A stretch of 64,000 nt of DNA, taken from positions 13,306,539 to 13,370,538 of the forward strand of contig CM055106.1 of the NCBI GenBank assembly GCA_029204225.1. The letters run 5' to 3'. The translations under genes were made by a program, and so were the position numbers. Numbering within the stretch: the first letter of the stretch is position 1; each line of letters begins with the position of its first letter. The stretch comes from Diphasiastrum complanatum. Its lineage: Eukaryota > Streptophyta > Lycopodiopsida > Lycopodiales > Lycopodiaceae. Under the pieces are notes generated by a model. It saw only the letters and a program-made list of their open reading frames with translations, ran no database searches and was not told where the DNA came from. Below are positions 23,539 through 34,386 of this stretch, in pieces.

Positions 23539-25188
23539 TTGGATGTTCAAGATGCAAATGATGATGCTTTTGTGATGTCTTCATGTATGCTTGCTAATTA
23601 TGATGGAGATCTAGATCCTTGGTGGATTGATAGTGGAGCAAGTTCACACATGACCTTTCACAAAGAGTACTTCATTTCTTTGTTGGCATATGGAGATGAC
23701 AAGAGAGTGATCTACACGGCCAATGATGGTGAGTGTGCAATCAAATGGATTGGCACAATTCCTATTTCTCTCTCTACAAATAGGAATGTTCATTTGGAGG
23801 ATGTCTTGTTTATTCCATCTATTACCAAGAACTTGCTTAGTGTGAGCCAAATGCTAAGTAAAGGCCTCAAGGTGGAGACTGATGGAGATGCTTGTTTGAT
23901 CAAAAGGAAGGATGTCTTGATTGGAAAAGGTAAAAGGCAAGGGAAGTTGTTCAAACTAGATGCTTGTGTTATTGCTAACCAAGTTGGATGTGTTGCAAGG
24001 GAGCAAATTTCTATTCAAGAGGTTTGGCACAAAAGGATGGGACACCTCAACTTCAAGTCATTGGAGGTAATGGCAAGGAAGAAGGTTGTGATTGGTCTTC
24101 CAAGTTCCTTAAGTAATGCCAAGCATGTTTGTGAGTCTTGTGCTTTGTCTAAATCACATAGACTACCTTATACTAGATCTATTTCTATATCTAAAAACCC
24201 TTTTCAACTTGTACATTCAAATATTCATGGATTTACTACAATTAGCAATAGTGGAGCTAAAATGTCTGTAACATTCATTGATGATTTTAGTAGCTTTTGT
24301 TGGATCTATCTACTAAAGATCAAGGATGAAGTGTATGATGTCTTTGTCAAGTTCAAGAATGCAAGGGAGAACCAATTTTCCACAAAGATCAAGTGCTTGA
24401 GAGGTGACAATGGTGGTGAGTACATATCTAACAAATTCAAGGCCTTTTGTGATGAGCATGGGATCAAGAGGGAGTATACAACCTCAAGGACCCCACAACA
24501 GAATGGAGTGGCTGAAAGGAAGAATAGGACTTTATGTGAAAGTGATAAAGCTGTGAGGTTAAGTGCTGATCTTGACAAACCATTTTGGGATCAAGCTTCG
24601 TCGTGTGCCAATTTCTTGTGCAATAGGTGGCCGAGTGCTATTTTGGATGGGAGGACACCTTTTGAGATGCTATTCAACAGGAGGCCGAGTATCAACTTTC
24701 TAAGAAACTTTGGATGCACATGTTATGTCAACATTACTCTTGATGATAGAACCAAGGAGGATCCATCTTCAGGAAGAGGTATTTTTGTTGAATATAGTGA
24801 GGTGAGTAAAGCCTACAAGGTTTGCATTCCTTCTACTAACAAAGTGATTGCTGGTAGAGATGTCATTTTTTATGAGGGGAACAATCCAAAAGTGTCTTCA
24901 AGCATGATTGATGATAGAGTGGATGGATCTAACATTCTTGATGTTGATGAGAAGGATCCTACTTTGTATGGTGATGATGATGGATCTTCATCAAGTCAAA
25001 AGCCAAGGAGAACATCAAGAGAAAGACAAGTACCTTCAAGGCTCACATATGATCAAAAAGGTAAGCAAGTAGTTTCTGAAAATTATGTTGCTTTCCTAAC
25101 CTCTTTGGATGAGCCTACAAGTGTAGATCAAGCAAGAAAAGAAGAGGAGTGGATCAAGCAATGGATCTTGAGTATCAAGTTCTTATGA
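23539..25188 (+). pseudogene. Copia-1 protease and integrase
   Basis: An open stretch of 549 codons. The protease active site WWIDSGASSHM (about residue 27) is intact. The integrase has its N-terminal zinc-binding region (WHKRMGHLNF with CESCALSKSH) and the catalytic core with FIDDFSSFCWIYLL, LRGDNGGEY and NGVAERKNRT, so the D, D and E are all present. A frameshift near 25150-25188 disconnects it from the reverse transcriptase. Confidence 0.93.
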
Positions 25189-26574
25189 AGAATGGAACAT
25201 GGAGATTGGTGGAGTTGCCTAAGAACAAGAAAGCTATTGGATGCAAATGGATCTTCAAGGTGAAGACAAACCAAGATGGATCTATCAACAAGTACAAAGC
25301 AAGGTTAGTGGCAGAAGGATATGCTCAGCAACAAGGGATTGACTATGATGACACCTTTGCACCCGTGGCAAAGATGGTAAGCATTCGAGTCATCATTTCA
25401 CTTGCTACACTTTATGGATGAGATCTATGGCAAATGGACATTTCAAATGCATTCTTGAATGGTGATCTTGAGGAAGTGTACATGGAGCAACTAGAGAGCT
25501 ACATTTCATCAAAAAAGCCAAATCATGTGTGTCTTCTACAAAAGAGCTTGTATGGCCTTAAGCAAGCACCAAGGAGTTGGTATGCTAAGCTTAACACTTT
25601 TTTACTCTCTCAAGGCTTTGTTATGAGTGAGTATGATCATTCACTTTATTATAGGTTTGCTGGAAATGATGTTATTATCTTGCTAATCTATGTGGATGAT
25701 ATCATCTTGAGTGGTGGAGACAATCAAGATTTGGAGGATATCAAGAATGCTCTTAAGAAGGAGTTTGAGGTGCATGATCTTGGTAATTTGCATTAAATTT
25801 TGGGAATAGAAGTCATTAGATCTTCTCAATCTACTTTCATTTGTCAAGAGAAGTATGCTAATTCTATTCTAGAAAGATTTCATATGGTAGATGCAAAAGC
25901 TATTGATACACCTATGGAGTTTCATGTAAAGTTGACTACAAGAGGTAATGAAAGATCCTTCGAAGACATTACTCTCTATAGGAAGCTAGTTGGTTCACTC
26001 ATCTATCTAGCCATTACTAGAACTGATCTAAGCTATTGTGTTGGAAGATTGAGTCAATTCATGCAAGATCCTAGTGAGGAGTATTGGAAGCTAGGAAAGT
26101 GAGTTTTGAGGTACATCATTGGAATTCGAGATTTTGGCATATTGTATGAGGGATCATCATCTAATCTTTTTGGATTTCCAGATTTGAACTATGCTGGAGA
26201 TGTAATGGATAGGAAATCCATTAGTACTTATTATATTTTCATAGGTGATGGAGCTATATCATGGATGTCAAAGAAACAAGCCACTATCTCATTGTCATCT
26301 AGTGAGGCCGAGTACAAAGCTCTTACACATTGCACAAAGGAAATGGTATGGATCAAGAGGATGATCAAGGATCTTCACTTTCTGGATGTTTCAATATCAC
26401 TTTGTGAGGGATCAAGTCATTACAAAGGAGGTGGAGCTTCAACATGTGTCTTCAAGGGAATGTATAGCTGATATCTTCACCAAAGCATTGGGAAAAGACT
26501 TGTTCATGAAGCATAGGATTTCACTTGGAGTGTTATCAAAGTCTATGAGAAAACTTGTTGAAGAAGAAGTGTGA
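25149..26574 (+). pseudogene. Copia-1 reverse transcriptase and RNase H
   Basis: Copia RT from NGTWRLVELPKNKKAIGCKW through KARLVAEGYAQQ, QMDISNAFLNG, SLYGLKQAPRSWY and the catalytic YVDDIILSG. Then RNase H with DRKSISTYYIF, SWMSKKQATISLSSSEAEY and ADIFTKALGK. In-frame stops sit at 25419 (expected Trp, TGG to TGA), 25794 (expected Tyr) and 26100 (expected Arg, CGA to TGA). Near 26384 a deletion and frameshift remove the stretch before HFVRDQV. Confidence 0.93.
26556..26569 (+). other. Copia-1 polypurine tract
   Basis: The purine run TTGAAGAAGAAG lies immediately before the 3' LTR, the expected plus-strand primer position. Confidence 0.75.
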
Positions 26575-27198
26575 AAGATTCAACTAGTTTCAACACATTT
26601 TGCTATATTTTCATATTTGGCATATTGAGGCCAAAACTTGTTTTAGACTTAGAGGTGAACTTTTCAAAGTTTATCAGTCTAAATTTCATTTGAATAAACA
26701 CTTTTTGAAAGTGTGGGAGAGTTAGAATGCGAGTTTGAGTAGATTCAAATTTGAATAATTGGATACATTGAATCTAGACACAAAATTAGTAGGATTAGCC
26801 AAGTGGCCAAATAGGGTTTGGACCTACTATAAAAGGATGTAACTCGTGGAGAGAGCCATCTTCTCTCTTTCTCATTTCATGCTTATACATGGTTCTCTTG
26901 GGTTCTACTATCCATTGGTGCACTATCTTGGTGTTTGCTTGCAAATCTATGTGTAGAATGATCTATATTTGTTATTTTTGGATCCACACGTGTGAAATAT
27001 AGTAGCTTGCTAGTTTTTTATGGACAACAACAATACTTTTTTATTTCATTCAAGTTTGATCAAGTTCTATTAGTGTTTGCATCTCATTTTGTGTGTAGAT
27101 GCTGATTTTTCTACATTGGTGAGATTGGTAGTGTATTTTTCTTTCTAACCAAAGATCATTCAAGTAGATTGGATCATAATGATTTGAAATCTTTCACA
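26570..27198 (+). repeat. Copia-1 3' LTR (629 bp)
   Basis: Colinear with the 5' LTR. It lacks a 16-bp segment before the AAGTGGCCAAAT string and has smaller deletions in the CT-rich leader. The following CTAAG is the second target-site copy. Confidence 0.95.
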
Positions 27199-27960
27199 CT
27201 AAGGAGTTGTATGACGTTGTTACAGGTGCAGAGGGGATACCTAAAGTTGACGATGTAGCAATCTCCAAATGGAAGCTAAAGGATGGCAAAGCATTTGCAC
27301 TAATCATTCTCAACATTTCGGATACTCAAATCGGCCATGTGTCCAAAGCTCAGACATCCAAAAAAGTCTGGAACATCTTGGGCATATTATACGAAGTGCA
27401 AGATACAGCTTCCAAGCTACATCTCAAGAAGAAATTTTACTCTCTCAAGATGTCAAATGGTGATTCCTTGCAGAATCACATCAACCAGTTCAAGAACCTG
27501 CTGAAGCAAATGGCCGCTGTCAGATCTGTCATAGATGATCAAGACACAGTAATGCAACTACTTACAAGCTTGCCAAGCTCATATGACAGTTGGGTGATGA
27601 TCATCACGACGCATCCAGAGCTGACTCTTTTAAGAGTCATTGCAATGGTGTTGCAGGAAGACACGCGGAGGAACGAAGCCTCTAGTTCATCAGCTGATTC
27701 TCACGTCTTGTACACCAACAAATGCACGACTAAGCAAAAGAAGCAGAAAGGCCCAAAGCATTCAAAGCAAGACCAAAAACCAACACAGCACAAAGAATAG
27801 TCAAATCTGCATACTAAGAAGAAGTTGTTTTGCAGATACTGCAAGAGCAACAAACACGAGATTCAAGACTGCCGGATACTACAAGCAAAGAACAACAAAC
27901 AAGAGACAGTCAAATCAAGTGGCCAATGCAGCTACAGAAGCTCCACAGCCCATCCAAAAA
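27199..27960 (+). pseudogene. Copia-2 gag, 3' part with zinc knuckle
   Basis: Continuation of the gag interrupted at 21466. It is open from 27207 to 27800: KELYDVVTGAEGIP, WNILGILYEVQDTASKLHLK, FYSLKMSNGDSLQNHINQFK, LLTSLPSSYDSWV, the UBN2/copia gag core. A TAG at 27798 is followed in the same frame by the zinc knuckle CRYCKSNKHEIQDC (about 27831-27872). A frameshift follows before the protease. Confidence 0.92.
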
Positions 27961-27963
27961 ATG

Positions 27964-28360
27964 AATCATGATGCTTTCATAACCAGACATCAAGGAGCAT
28001 CCAATGACAGTTCTTGGTTCCTGCAGCATATGACCAGTCTCATTGGCTGTTTTGAGTCCTATACACCCTACAGTACCAACAAATACGTTCACCTTGGCAA
28101 TAATAGCACACAAGCTATTAAATGTAAAGGTATTGTAAGATTAAGCTTTGCAAATGATTAATCTAAGCTACTTTCTAAAGTCCTATATGTACCCAATCTA
28201 TCTACAAATCTGCTCTTTGTAAGCAGAATCACAGACCTACAAAAATAAGTAGATTTCAAATATGATCAATGCAAGGTCGTTGATAGGACAGGCAAGATCC
28301 TAGCACTCGGAAAGAGACATGGATACTTGTATAGATTAAGTCATTGCTTTTCAGCCTCTA
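27964..28360 (+). pseudogene. Copia-2 protease start (repeat copy 1)
   Basis: Reads SSWFLQHMTSLIGCFESY, YVHLGNNSTQAIKCKGIV, then after a stop KLLSKVLYVPNLSTNLLFVS and GKILALGKRHGYLYRL: the copia protease and the start of the pre-integrase region. The catalytic DSGA normally found between WFL and HMT is missing, an in-frame loss of about five residues. The sequence breaks off at 28361 where LTR-a begins. The same piece is repeated at 29504-29900. Confidence 0.88.
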
Positions 28361-29177
28361 TGTTGGGGGTATTCCCAACAAATTGTAAATAAATAAAATC
28401 ATCCAATAAAATGTGTTGCGAGGGCATGGCATCCTGCATGTATAAGCCCATGGCCCAATGAGCACGCAAGTGAAGTTGTAAATAAAATAATAGACTTGGG
28501 CCCTTTGTAATCAAAATAAAACCTGAGGCCCAAATCAATTCTAAACTTAGAGTTTACTTTTTAGAGTTGGGTCCAATTTTGGACTCACATGAATCTTGTG
28601 ATTTCCAATGTACTTTTTGTGGACCCTTGGATCAAGTTGGATCCAAGATGAATGGATAGGATCAATGTGAATATTAGCCAATAGGATTGAGGGGCAAGGG
28701 CCTTTCCCATTTTATAAAAAAGCACCATTTGTACACTATTCTCATGCTTAATAGAGAGGAGGAGACTCTACCATTTTGAGAGCTCAAGCATCCTCTTTTG
28801 CTCATAAATCTTGATTATGCTATTGTTGTGATTGCTTGTTATTTTCATTTTCCATGCTTTTTGGTTATGCTAGTTAAGGTTTTTACATAAGAAATGACAT
28901 TGAACATTTGAGCTAACCTCCATCTCATCTCTCTTTATTTCTCTCTTCTCTTCTCTCTTCCTCTCTTTTTCTATCCCTTTCCTTCATCCAGATCATGATG
29001 AATGTTAGTGTAGAGGAGTAGAGTTAAGGGAGAGTAGTGTTAGTGGTGAATGGAGTTAGGGAGGAAGTAGGAAACTAACTAAATTTAGCATCTATGCATA
29101 GTTAGGTACCTATCCAGTGATGTAACCCTTGTTGACAGGCAGGAGGGCTATACTACGCAAGATCTTCGACCCTAGAG
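28361..29177 (+). repeat. Gypsy LTR-a, copy 1
   Basis: Begins TGTTGGGGGTATTCCCAACA, has a TATA box (ATTTTATAAAAAAGC near 28712), a CT-rich stretch near 28930-28980 and the primer site right after. The exact 3' end is uncertain, since a CA end would fall about 15 bp earlier. Its layout resembles LTR-b (39333), but overall sequence similarity is low. Confidence 0.8.
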
Positions 29178-29192
29178 TGGCGCTGTTGCCGG
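29178..29192 (+). other. Gypsy primer binding site, copy 1
   Basis: TGGCGCTGTTGCCGG matches, with one change, the TGGCGCCGTTGCCGG site typical of the Tat/Athila branch of Ty3/gypsy elements. Confidence 0.8.
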
Positions 29193-29900
29193 AGATAGGT
29201 TTCCACTAGTTTAGCTGCATTTTAGCTATTTTCTTGCTTTTAGAGTAGTTTTAGGTAGATTTTTGGGTGTTTAGAGTTAGTTTTCTGTATTTTTTTTTGT
29301 GTTTGGACTGTTCACAGCTAGCAGAGGAGGTGTGAGAGGGTAGAGGAGGCTCTGAACAGTCTCTAAGGGCTTGAAACCCAAACCAACCAGCCAAAAAACT
29401 CAAAAAAACACCAATCTGCAATTTTGGAAGGAAAAAGAGCCTAAAATCTCATCAGATCCAGAGTACTGTCCCAAACCTGCATAGAAGCCTGCGAGAGTTA
29501 GCCAATCATGATGCTTTCATAACCAGACATCAAGGAGCATCCAATGATAGTTCTTGGTTCCTGCAGCATATGACCAGTCTCATTGGCTGTTTTGAGTCCT
29601 ATACACCCTACAGTACCAACAAATACGTTCACCTTGGCAATAATAGCACACAAGCTATTAAATGTAAAGGTATTGTAAGATTAAGCTTTGCAAATGATTA
29701 ATCTAAGCTACTTTCTAAAGTCCTATATGTACCCAATCTATCTACAAATCTGCTCTTTGTAAGCAGAATCACAGACCTACAAAAATAAGTAGATTTCAAA
29801 TATGATCAATGCAAGGTCGTTGATAGGACAGGCAAGATCCTAGCACTCGGAAAGAGACATGGATACTTGTATAGATTAAGTCGTTGCTTTTCAGCCTCTA

Positions 29901-30717
29901 TGTTGGGGGTATTCCCAACAAATTGTAAATAAATAAAATCATCCAATAAAATGTGTTGCGAGGGCATGGCATCCTGCATGTATAAGCCCATGGCCCAATG
30001 AGCACACAAGTGAAGTTGTAAATAAAATAATAGACTTGGGCCCTTTGTAATTAAAATAAAACCTGAGGCCCAAATCAATTCTAAACTTAGAGTTTACTTT
30101 TTAGAGTTGGGTCCAATTTTGGACTCACATGAATCTTGTGATTTTCAATGTACTTTTTGTGGACCCTTGGATCAAGTTGGGTCCAAGATGAATGGATAGG
30201 ATCAATGTGAATATTAGCCAATAGGATTGAGGGGCAAGGGCCTTTCCCATTTTATAAAAAAGCACCATTTGTACACTATTTTCATGCTTAATAGAGAGGA
30301 GGAGACTCTACCATTTTGAGAGCTCAAGCATCCTCTTTTGCTAATCAATCTTGATTATGCTATTGTTGTGATTGCTTGTTATTTTCATTTTCCATGCTTT
30401 TTGGTTATGCTAGTTAAGGTTTTTCCATAAGCAATGACATTGAACATTTGAGCTAACCTCCATCTCATCTCTCTTTCTTTCTCTCTTCTCTTCTCTCTTC
30501 CTCTCTTTTTCTATCCCTTTCCTTCATCCAGATCATGATGAATGTTAGTGTAGAGGAGTAGAGTTAAGGGAGAGTAGTGTTAGTGGTGAATGGAGTTAGG
30601 GAGGAAGTAGAAAACTAACTAAATTTAGCATCTATGCATAGTTAGGTACCTATCCAGTGATATAACCCTTGTTGACAGGCAGGAGGGCTATACTACGCAA
30701 GATCTTCGACCCTAAAG
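29901..30717 (+). repeat. Gypsy LTR-a, copy 2
   Basis: Second unit of the tandem duplication, nearly identical to 28361-29177. This copy directly precedes the leader and gag, so it is the functional 5' LTR position. Confidence 0.82.
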
Positions 30718-30732
30718 TGGCGCTGTTGCCGG
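30718..30732 (+). other. Gypsy primer binding site, copy 2
   Basis: Same TGGCGCTGTTGCCGG string as at 29178, followed by the leader. Confidence 0.8.
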
Positions 30733-31080
30733 AGATAGGTTTCCACTAGTTTAGCTGCATTTTAGCTATTTTCTTGCTTTTAGAGTAGTTTTAGATAGAT
30801 TTTTGGGTGTTTAGAGTTAGTTTTCTGTATTTTTTTTTGTGTTTGGATTGTTCACAGCTAACAGAGGAGGTGTGAGTGGGTAGAGGAGGCCCTGAACAGC
30901 CTCTAAGGGCTTGAAACCCAAACCAACCAGCCAAAAAACTCAAAAAACACACCAATTTGTAATTTTGGAAGGAAAAAGAGCCTAAAATCTCATCAGATTA
31001 GTATATCTCCAGCACCAGTGTGAATTAACTCATGCATGACTGGCAGCAGCTCCAGAGTACTATCCCAAACCTGCATAGAA

Positions 31081-31830
31081 GCCTGCGAGAGTTAGTTCCA
31101 AGCATATTGTAAAAATTAGAGAACAATCATAAAAAATTCAAAAATCCCTTGAAAAAATCCCAAAAAATTCAAATCTTCATAAAAACTCTCGCAGAACCCT
31201 CTGAATTTCCTTCTCAGTGAGACCAGGACACAGAAAAGCTTGTGAGAGTTTGTTGATGTCTAAGTGCTTGTGCGAGAGTTCCTAGTGAAAAAAAGACGGG
31301 AAAGTACCAATGAACCCTTGAAGACACCAAAATTTTCAGTTCTAGTGGGCAAGAACTCTCGTAGAGGATTTTGAAGTTCCATCTCAATGAGACCAGGATA
31401 TAGAAGAGCTTGCGAGAGTTATTTTGATTTCAGTGATCAGAAAATTGGGTTTAAGTGCTAAAAAAATCACTAAAAAGTGAAAATCCAGCAAATCCTTCCA
31501 GTAAGAACTCTCGCAGACCCTCTCAATCGATTCAAAATGTCAATTTACATCAGATGATGAAGCCTGCGAGAGCTAGTTTTGAGATTTGGTGAAAATCAAG
31601 CCAAAAAAGTGGTCTTGAACCCTCGTAGACAGTGAAATTTTTACTTCTTGCAAGAGTTAACTCTCGCAAAGAATTCTATAGTGAGATCTGACTCAGATCC
31701 AGCTACTATAAGCCTTGAGAGAGTTACTTTCCAAAGATCAGAGAGATATCAGGTTTTTTATTTGCAAAAATAGCTAAAGAACGCTCGCACAGCCAACCCT
31801 CGCACAAGAGATCCCTCGTAGACCAGATGA
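31081..31830 (+). repeat. Leader array of alternating GCGAGAGTT / AACTCTCGC motifs
   Basis: About twelve short motifs in both orientations: TGCGAGAGTT-type near 31084, 31240, 31270, 31410, 31563 and 31712, and AACTCTCGCAGA-type near 31184, 31353, 31505, 31617, 31782 and 31797. At 31647-31670 the two forms meet as a near-perfect palindrome around GAGTTAACTC. A longer unit including AGTGAGACCAGGA recurs with a spacing of about 168 bp (31211 and 31381). No open frame explains it. Confidence 0.85.
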
Positions 31831-32097
31831 AAGATCTACATCAGATCCAGCTACTGTCAAAATCTCAGGTCAATCAGTGCAAGGAGTAAAAAGCTATCAA
31901 GGAAAAACCACCGTAAAAGGTCTAAAATTCACTTTCGACCGATCAGATCGATCAGATCCTTGAGATCCAGACTGCATCCTACTGTATAAGCAAGATCCAC
32001 TCACTTTGGAACCCACCGTTGGATGAATCTGAGATCGGAATGATCAATAGCATGAAGGATAGCAAATCAAGCACCACACCTTCCCAGATTAGCAATC

Positions 32098-33560
32098 GTG
32101 CAACAAGAGACAGAACCGAAAGCAGTACCAATGGATCCGATGGGCCAATCCGTACTTGTCGCTCCCTTGCAAACACTCCGGAGAGCACCATGGATGGAAA
32201 TACCAAAATACGACGGATCATCAGATCCCATCCGATTCCTCCAGATCTACGAACAAGCTTGTGAAATCTACGGCGAATAGACACCTGCGGAGAAGCTAAT
32301 GCCGTTTCCCATGTCCTTATTGGTAGTGGCTCAGGATTGGTTTTTTAACCTGTCAGAGGAAGAAAAATCCACCTGGGAAGCGGTTAAAGTGGCTCTCATT
32401 ACGCACTTTAAACCAAGAAAGTTCTTGGAAGACTCGTTTCTCCTGCTGAGCAAGGTCGGGATGGGAAAACGAGAAAGGGTTAGGGACTATATTGAACGGG
32501 TCAAACACCTACGATCCAAGTGCAGTGCAGCCCTAACTCCCGATCATGCGGTGATCATGTGGTTCTTAGCGGGACTACCACGAAGCATCAGAAGAGAACT
32601 GAAATGACGGTACGCTACTCTGCAAGAAGCTATGGAAGATGCCATTAGGGAAGAGGATGAGGGATCTGACGACGAATATCCATCCACCCACACCCCTACT
32701 ATCTCGTTAGCATCTTCATCGAACACATCTGCTCTATCCACAGAACTACTGTTGGAGCAAATGACAAAATTACACAAACAACAGAGGGAGCAACTTACGG
32801 AGCAGTTTGACCGGAAACTGAAAGCCTTACATGGAGCTGTAGCAGTAATGCCACATCAACCGAAACCAAATTAGCTACAGTATCCAAGACGAAATAATGT
32901 ATGGTGTTCAGTGTGCACGCAAAACCATACAATGAACGAGTGTCCAATCCTAGAGCAAAATCTGAGACTGACACATAAATTCTGCCATATGTGCAATGCA
33001 ACATCGCACGATACGGCATTTTGCCCGTTTAACCCCCGGATCGTTCAACAGAAAAGAAGTCCTTATCATACTTCTTATCTTCACCACCAAGGGGCACACC
33101 CAACGCGACACCAAGGTACGGCGCACCGAATCAACAATAGCGTATGGCATTATCTGCACCACCAGGGCCAACCAATCAACAAGTGGCCCATGTAAGCTTG
33201 ACAGCAGCGGAACCAAAGATGCAAATGCCACCTCAACCTGAGCAACAGCAATGGTACGAACCAGATGAACCATTTATGGATCCTGCCATAATGAATATGT
33301 TGCGGCCTATGGAGCTCAAACTCAGCGTCAAGGCAGAAGAAATTACGGCTGCTACGGATGGGACGAAGGACACAGAATTGCGGAATGTCCCTACAAGGGA
33401 CAATATACATCCTTCTACCAAGAATGCGATTATGGACATTGTTTCAAGAATTGTCCATTTAAACCTGGAACCAGTGCACCTCTTAACTTCATTGCAATAC
33501 AACAATCAGCAGTTCCAGCAGGGATGCCATCGGAAGAATGATAGTTCCACGCTCCTGTGT
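32098..33560 (+). pseudogene. Ty3/gypsy Gag with four zinc knuckles
   Basis: Capsid core in one frame: PWMEIPKYDGSSDPIRFLQI, WFFNLSEEEKSTWEAVKVAL, VRDYIERVKHLRSKC, a Retrotrans_gag domain. It is interrupted by stops at 32278, 32605 and 32872. Nucleocapsid knuckles follow: CSVCTQNHTMNEC (32905-32943), CHMCNATSHDTAFC (about 32986-33025), and after a frameshift two damaged ones, CYGWDEGHRIAEC (about 33350-33388) and YQECDYGHCFKNC (about 33412-33450). The number and spacing of the knuckles are unusual. The tail becomes a charged, Pro-rich linker to the protease. Confidence 0.88.
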
Positions 33561-33784
33561 TAGCTGTTACGCGAGCACAGAAGAGAAAGGAAGTGGCTCC
33601 CTCACCACCACCATCAGTCATTGACGACCAACCCTCAACTTGAGTGCCATATCCGAATGTGAGGGAAGAAAGAAGGCAGTACCAGAAGATAAGACACTAG
33701 GTACAGAAAGCACAAGCGGAGAAAAAAGAGCAGGAAAGAGTTAATCCCACGAAACCTCCAGTTGGCATCGAACAGGAATCCCAA

Positions 33785-34386
33785 GTGGGCTCACCACTGC
33801 ACACTGATCAAAATGATCGGTTGCACCAACATGAACCACCTTTTCACATGGTGGAGCCCGAGGAACCACGCACTGAAAGGCTCACACTTTTATTTTCAAA
33901 TCGTGTTAGTCTACCACTTGGAGAACTACTGCGGATTGCACCACAAGCGAAAAGCCTTCTAGCTGAATGGGCCAAAGCGGATGAGGAGCCAGTAGCGCCT
34001 GAGCCCATATATTGTACGAGCTATGAAGAAATAAGTAACGTCCTCCACATCGGAACAATATGGGAAAGTGAGAAACACAACATCACTTTGCCCATCAAAC
34101 ACAAGAGATACGAGGACAAGGCAACAATGGTAGATGGAGGATCAGGTGTCAATTTGATCTTGATCACTTTATATGAGAAATGGGGTCTGCAAGGGTTGAA
34201 GCCAGCAAGATTCGCCATCAAGCTGGTAGATCAATCCTGTGTGTAGTTGCCGATATCCCTATAAAGATAGCAGACATGTAGTTTGTGATTACTTTTGTAG
34301 TCATGGATATACCTGAATCTCCATCTGCATACCGTGTTTTACTTGAAAGACCATGGTTGAGGACTGTGCAAGTAGTACACAACTAG
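33785..34386 (+). pseudogene. Gypsy aspartic protease
   Basis: Retropepsin of the Tat/Athila type. The active site is MVDGGSGVNLI at about 34127-34160 (DGG instead of DTG, as in that lineage), preceded by HNITLPIKHKRYEDKA. A frameshift near 34246 moves to the next frame, where DIPIKIADM, VITFVVMDIPESPSAYRVLL and the flap-side motif ERPWLRT are readable with two stops. Confidence 0.85.

Larger units (their letters stand above)
21467..27198 (+). mobile_element. Copia-1: complete, decayed Ty1/copia provirus
   Basis: 5732 bp with two LTRs in direct orientation (TGTGAAAGA...TCTTTCACA ends), a Met-tRNA primer site, gag-protease-integrase-RT-RNase H in copia order, a polypurine tract, and a perfect 5-bp target duplication CTAAG at 21462-21466 and 27199-27203. 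It is inserted in the gag of copia-2. The LTRs differ by several substitutions and 25 bp of net indels, and the coding region has at least six stops or frameshifts, so it is not recent or autonomous. Confidence 0.95.
27964..31095. repeat. Tandem duplication: copia-2 protease + LTR-a + leader (1540 bp, two units)
   Basis: Unit 1 is 27964-29503 and unit 2 is 29504-31095, with an offset of exactly 1540 bp over most of the length and very few differences. Unit 1 lacks about 52 bp present near 31002-31053 in unit 2. Each unit holds the defective protease piece, LTR-a, primer site and the first part of the leader. The junction after GCGAGAGTTAG carries two extra bases, CC. Confidence 0.93.

Noticed and set aside
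28341-28538. Minus-strand open frame repeated at 29806-30078
   Set aside because: It lies antisense across the LTR-a start and is repeated only because the LTR is duplicated.
31081-31830. CRISPR-like array
   Set aside because: Motifs are short, alternate in orientation and sit in a plant retrotransposon leader; there are no constant-length spacers or cas genes.
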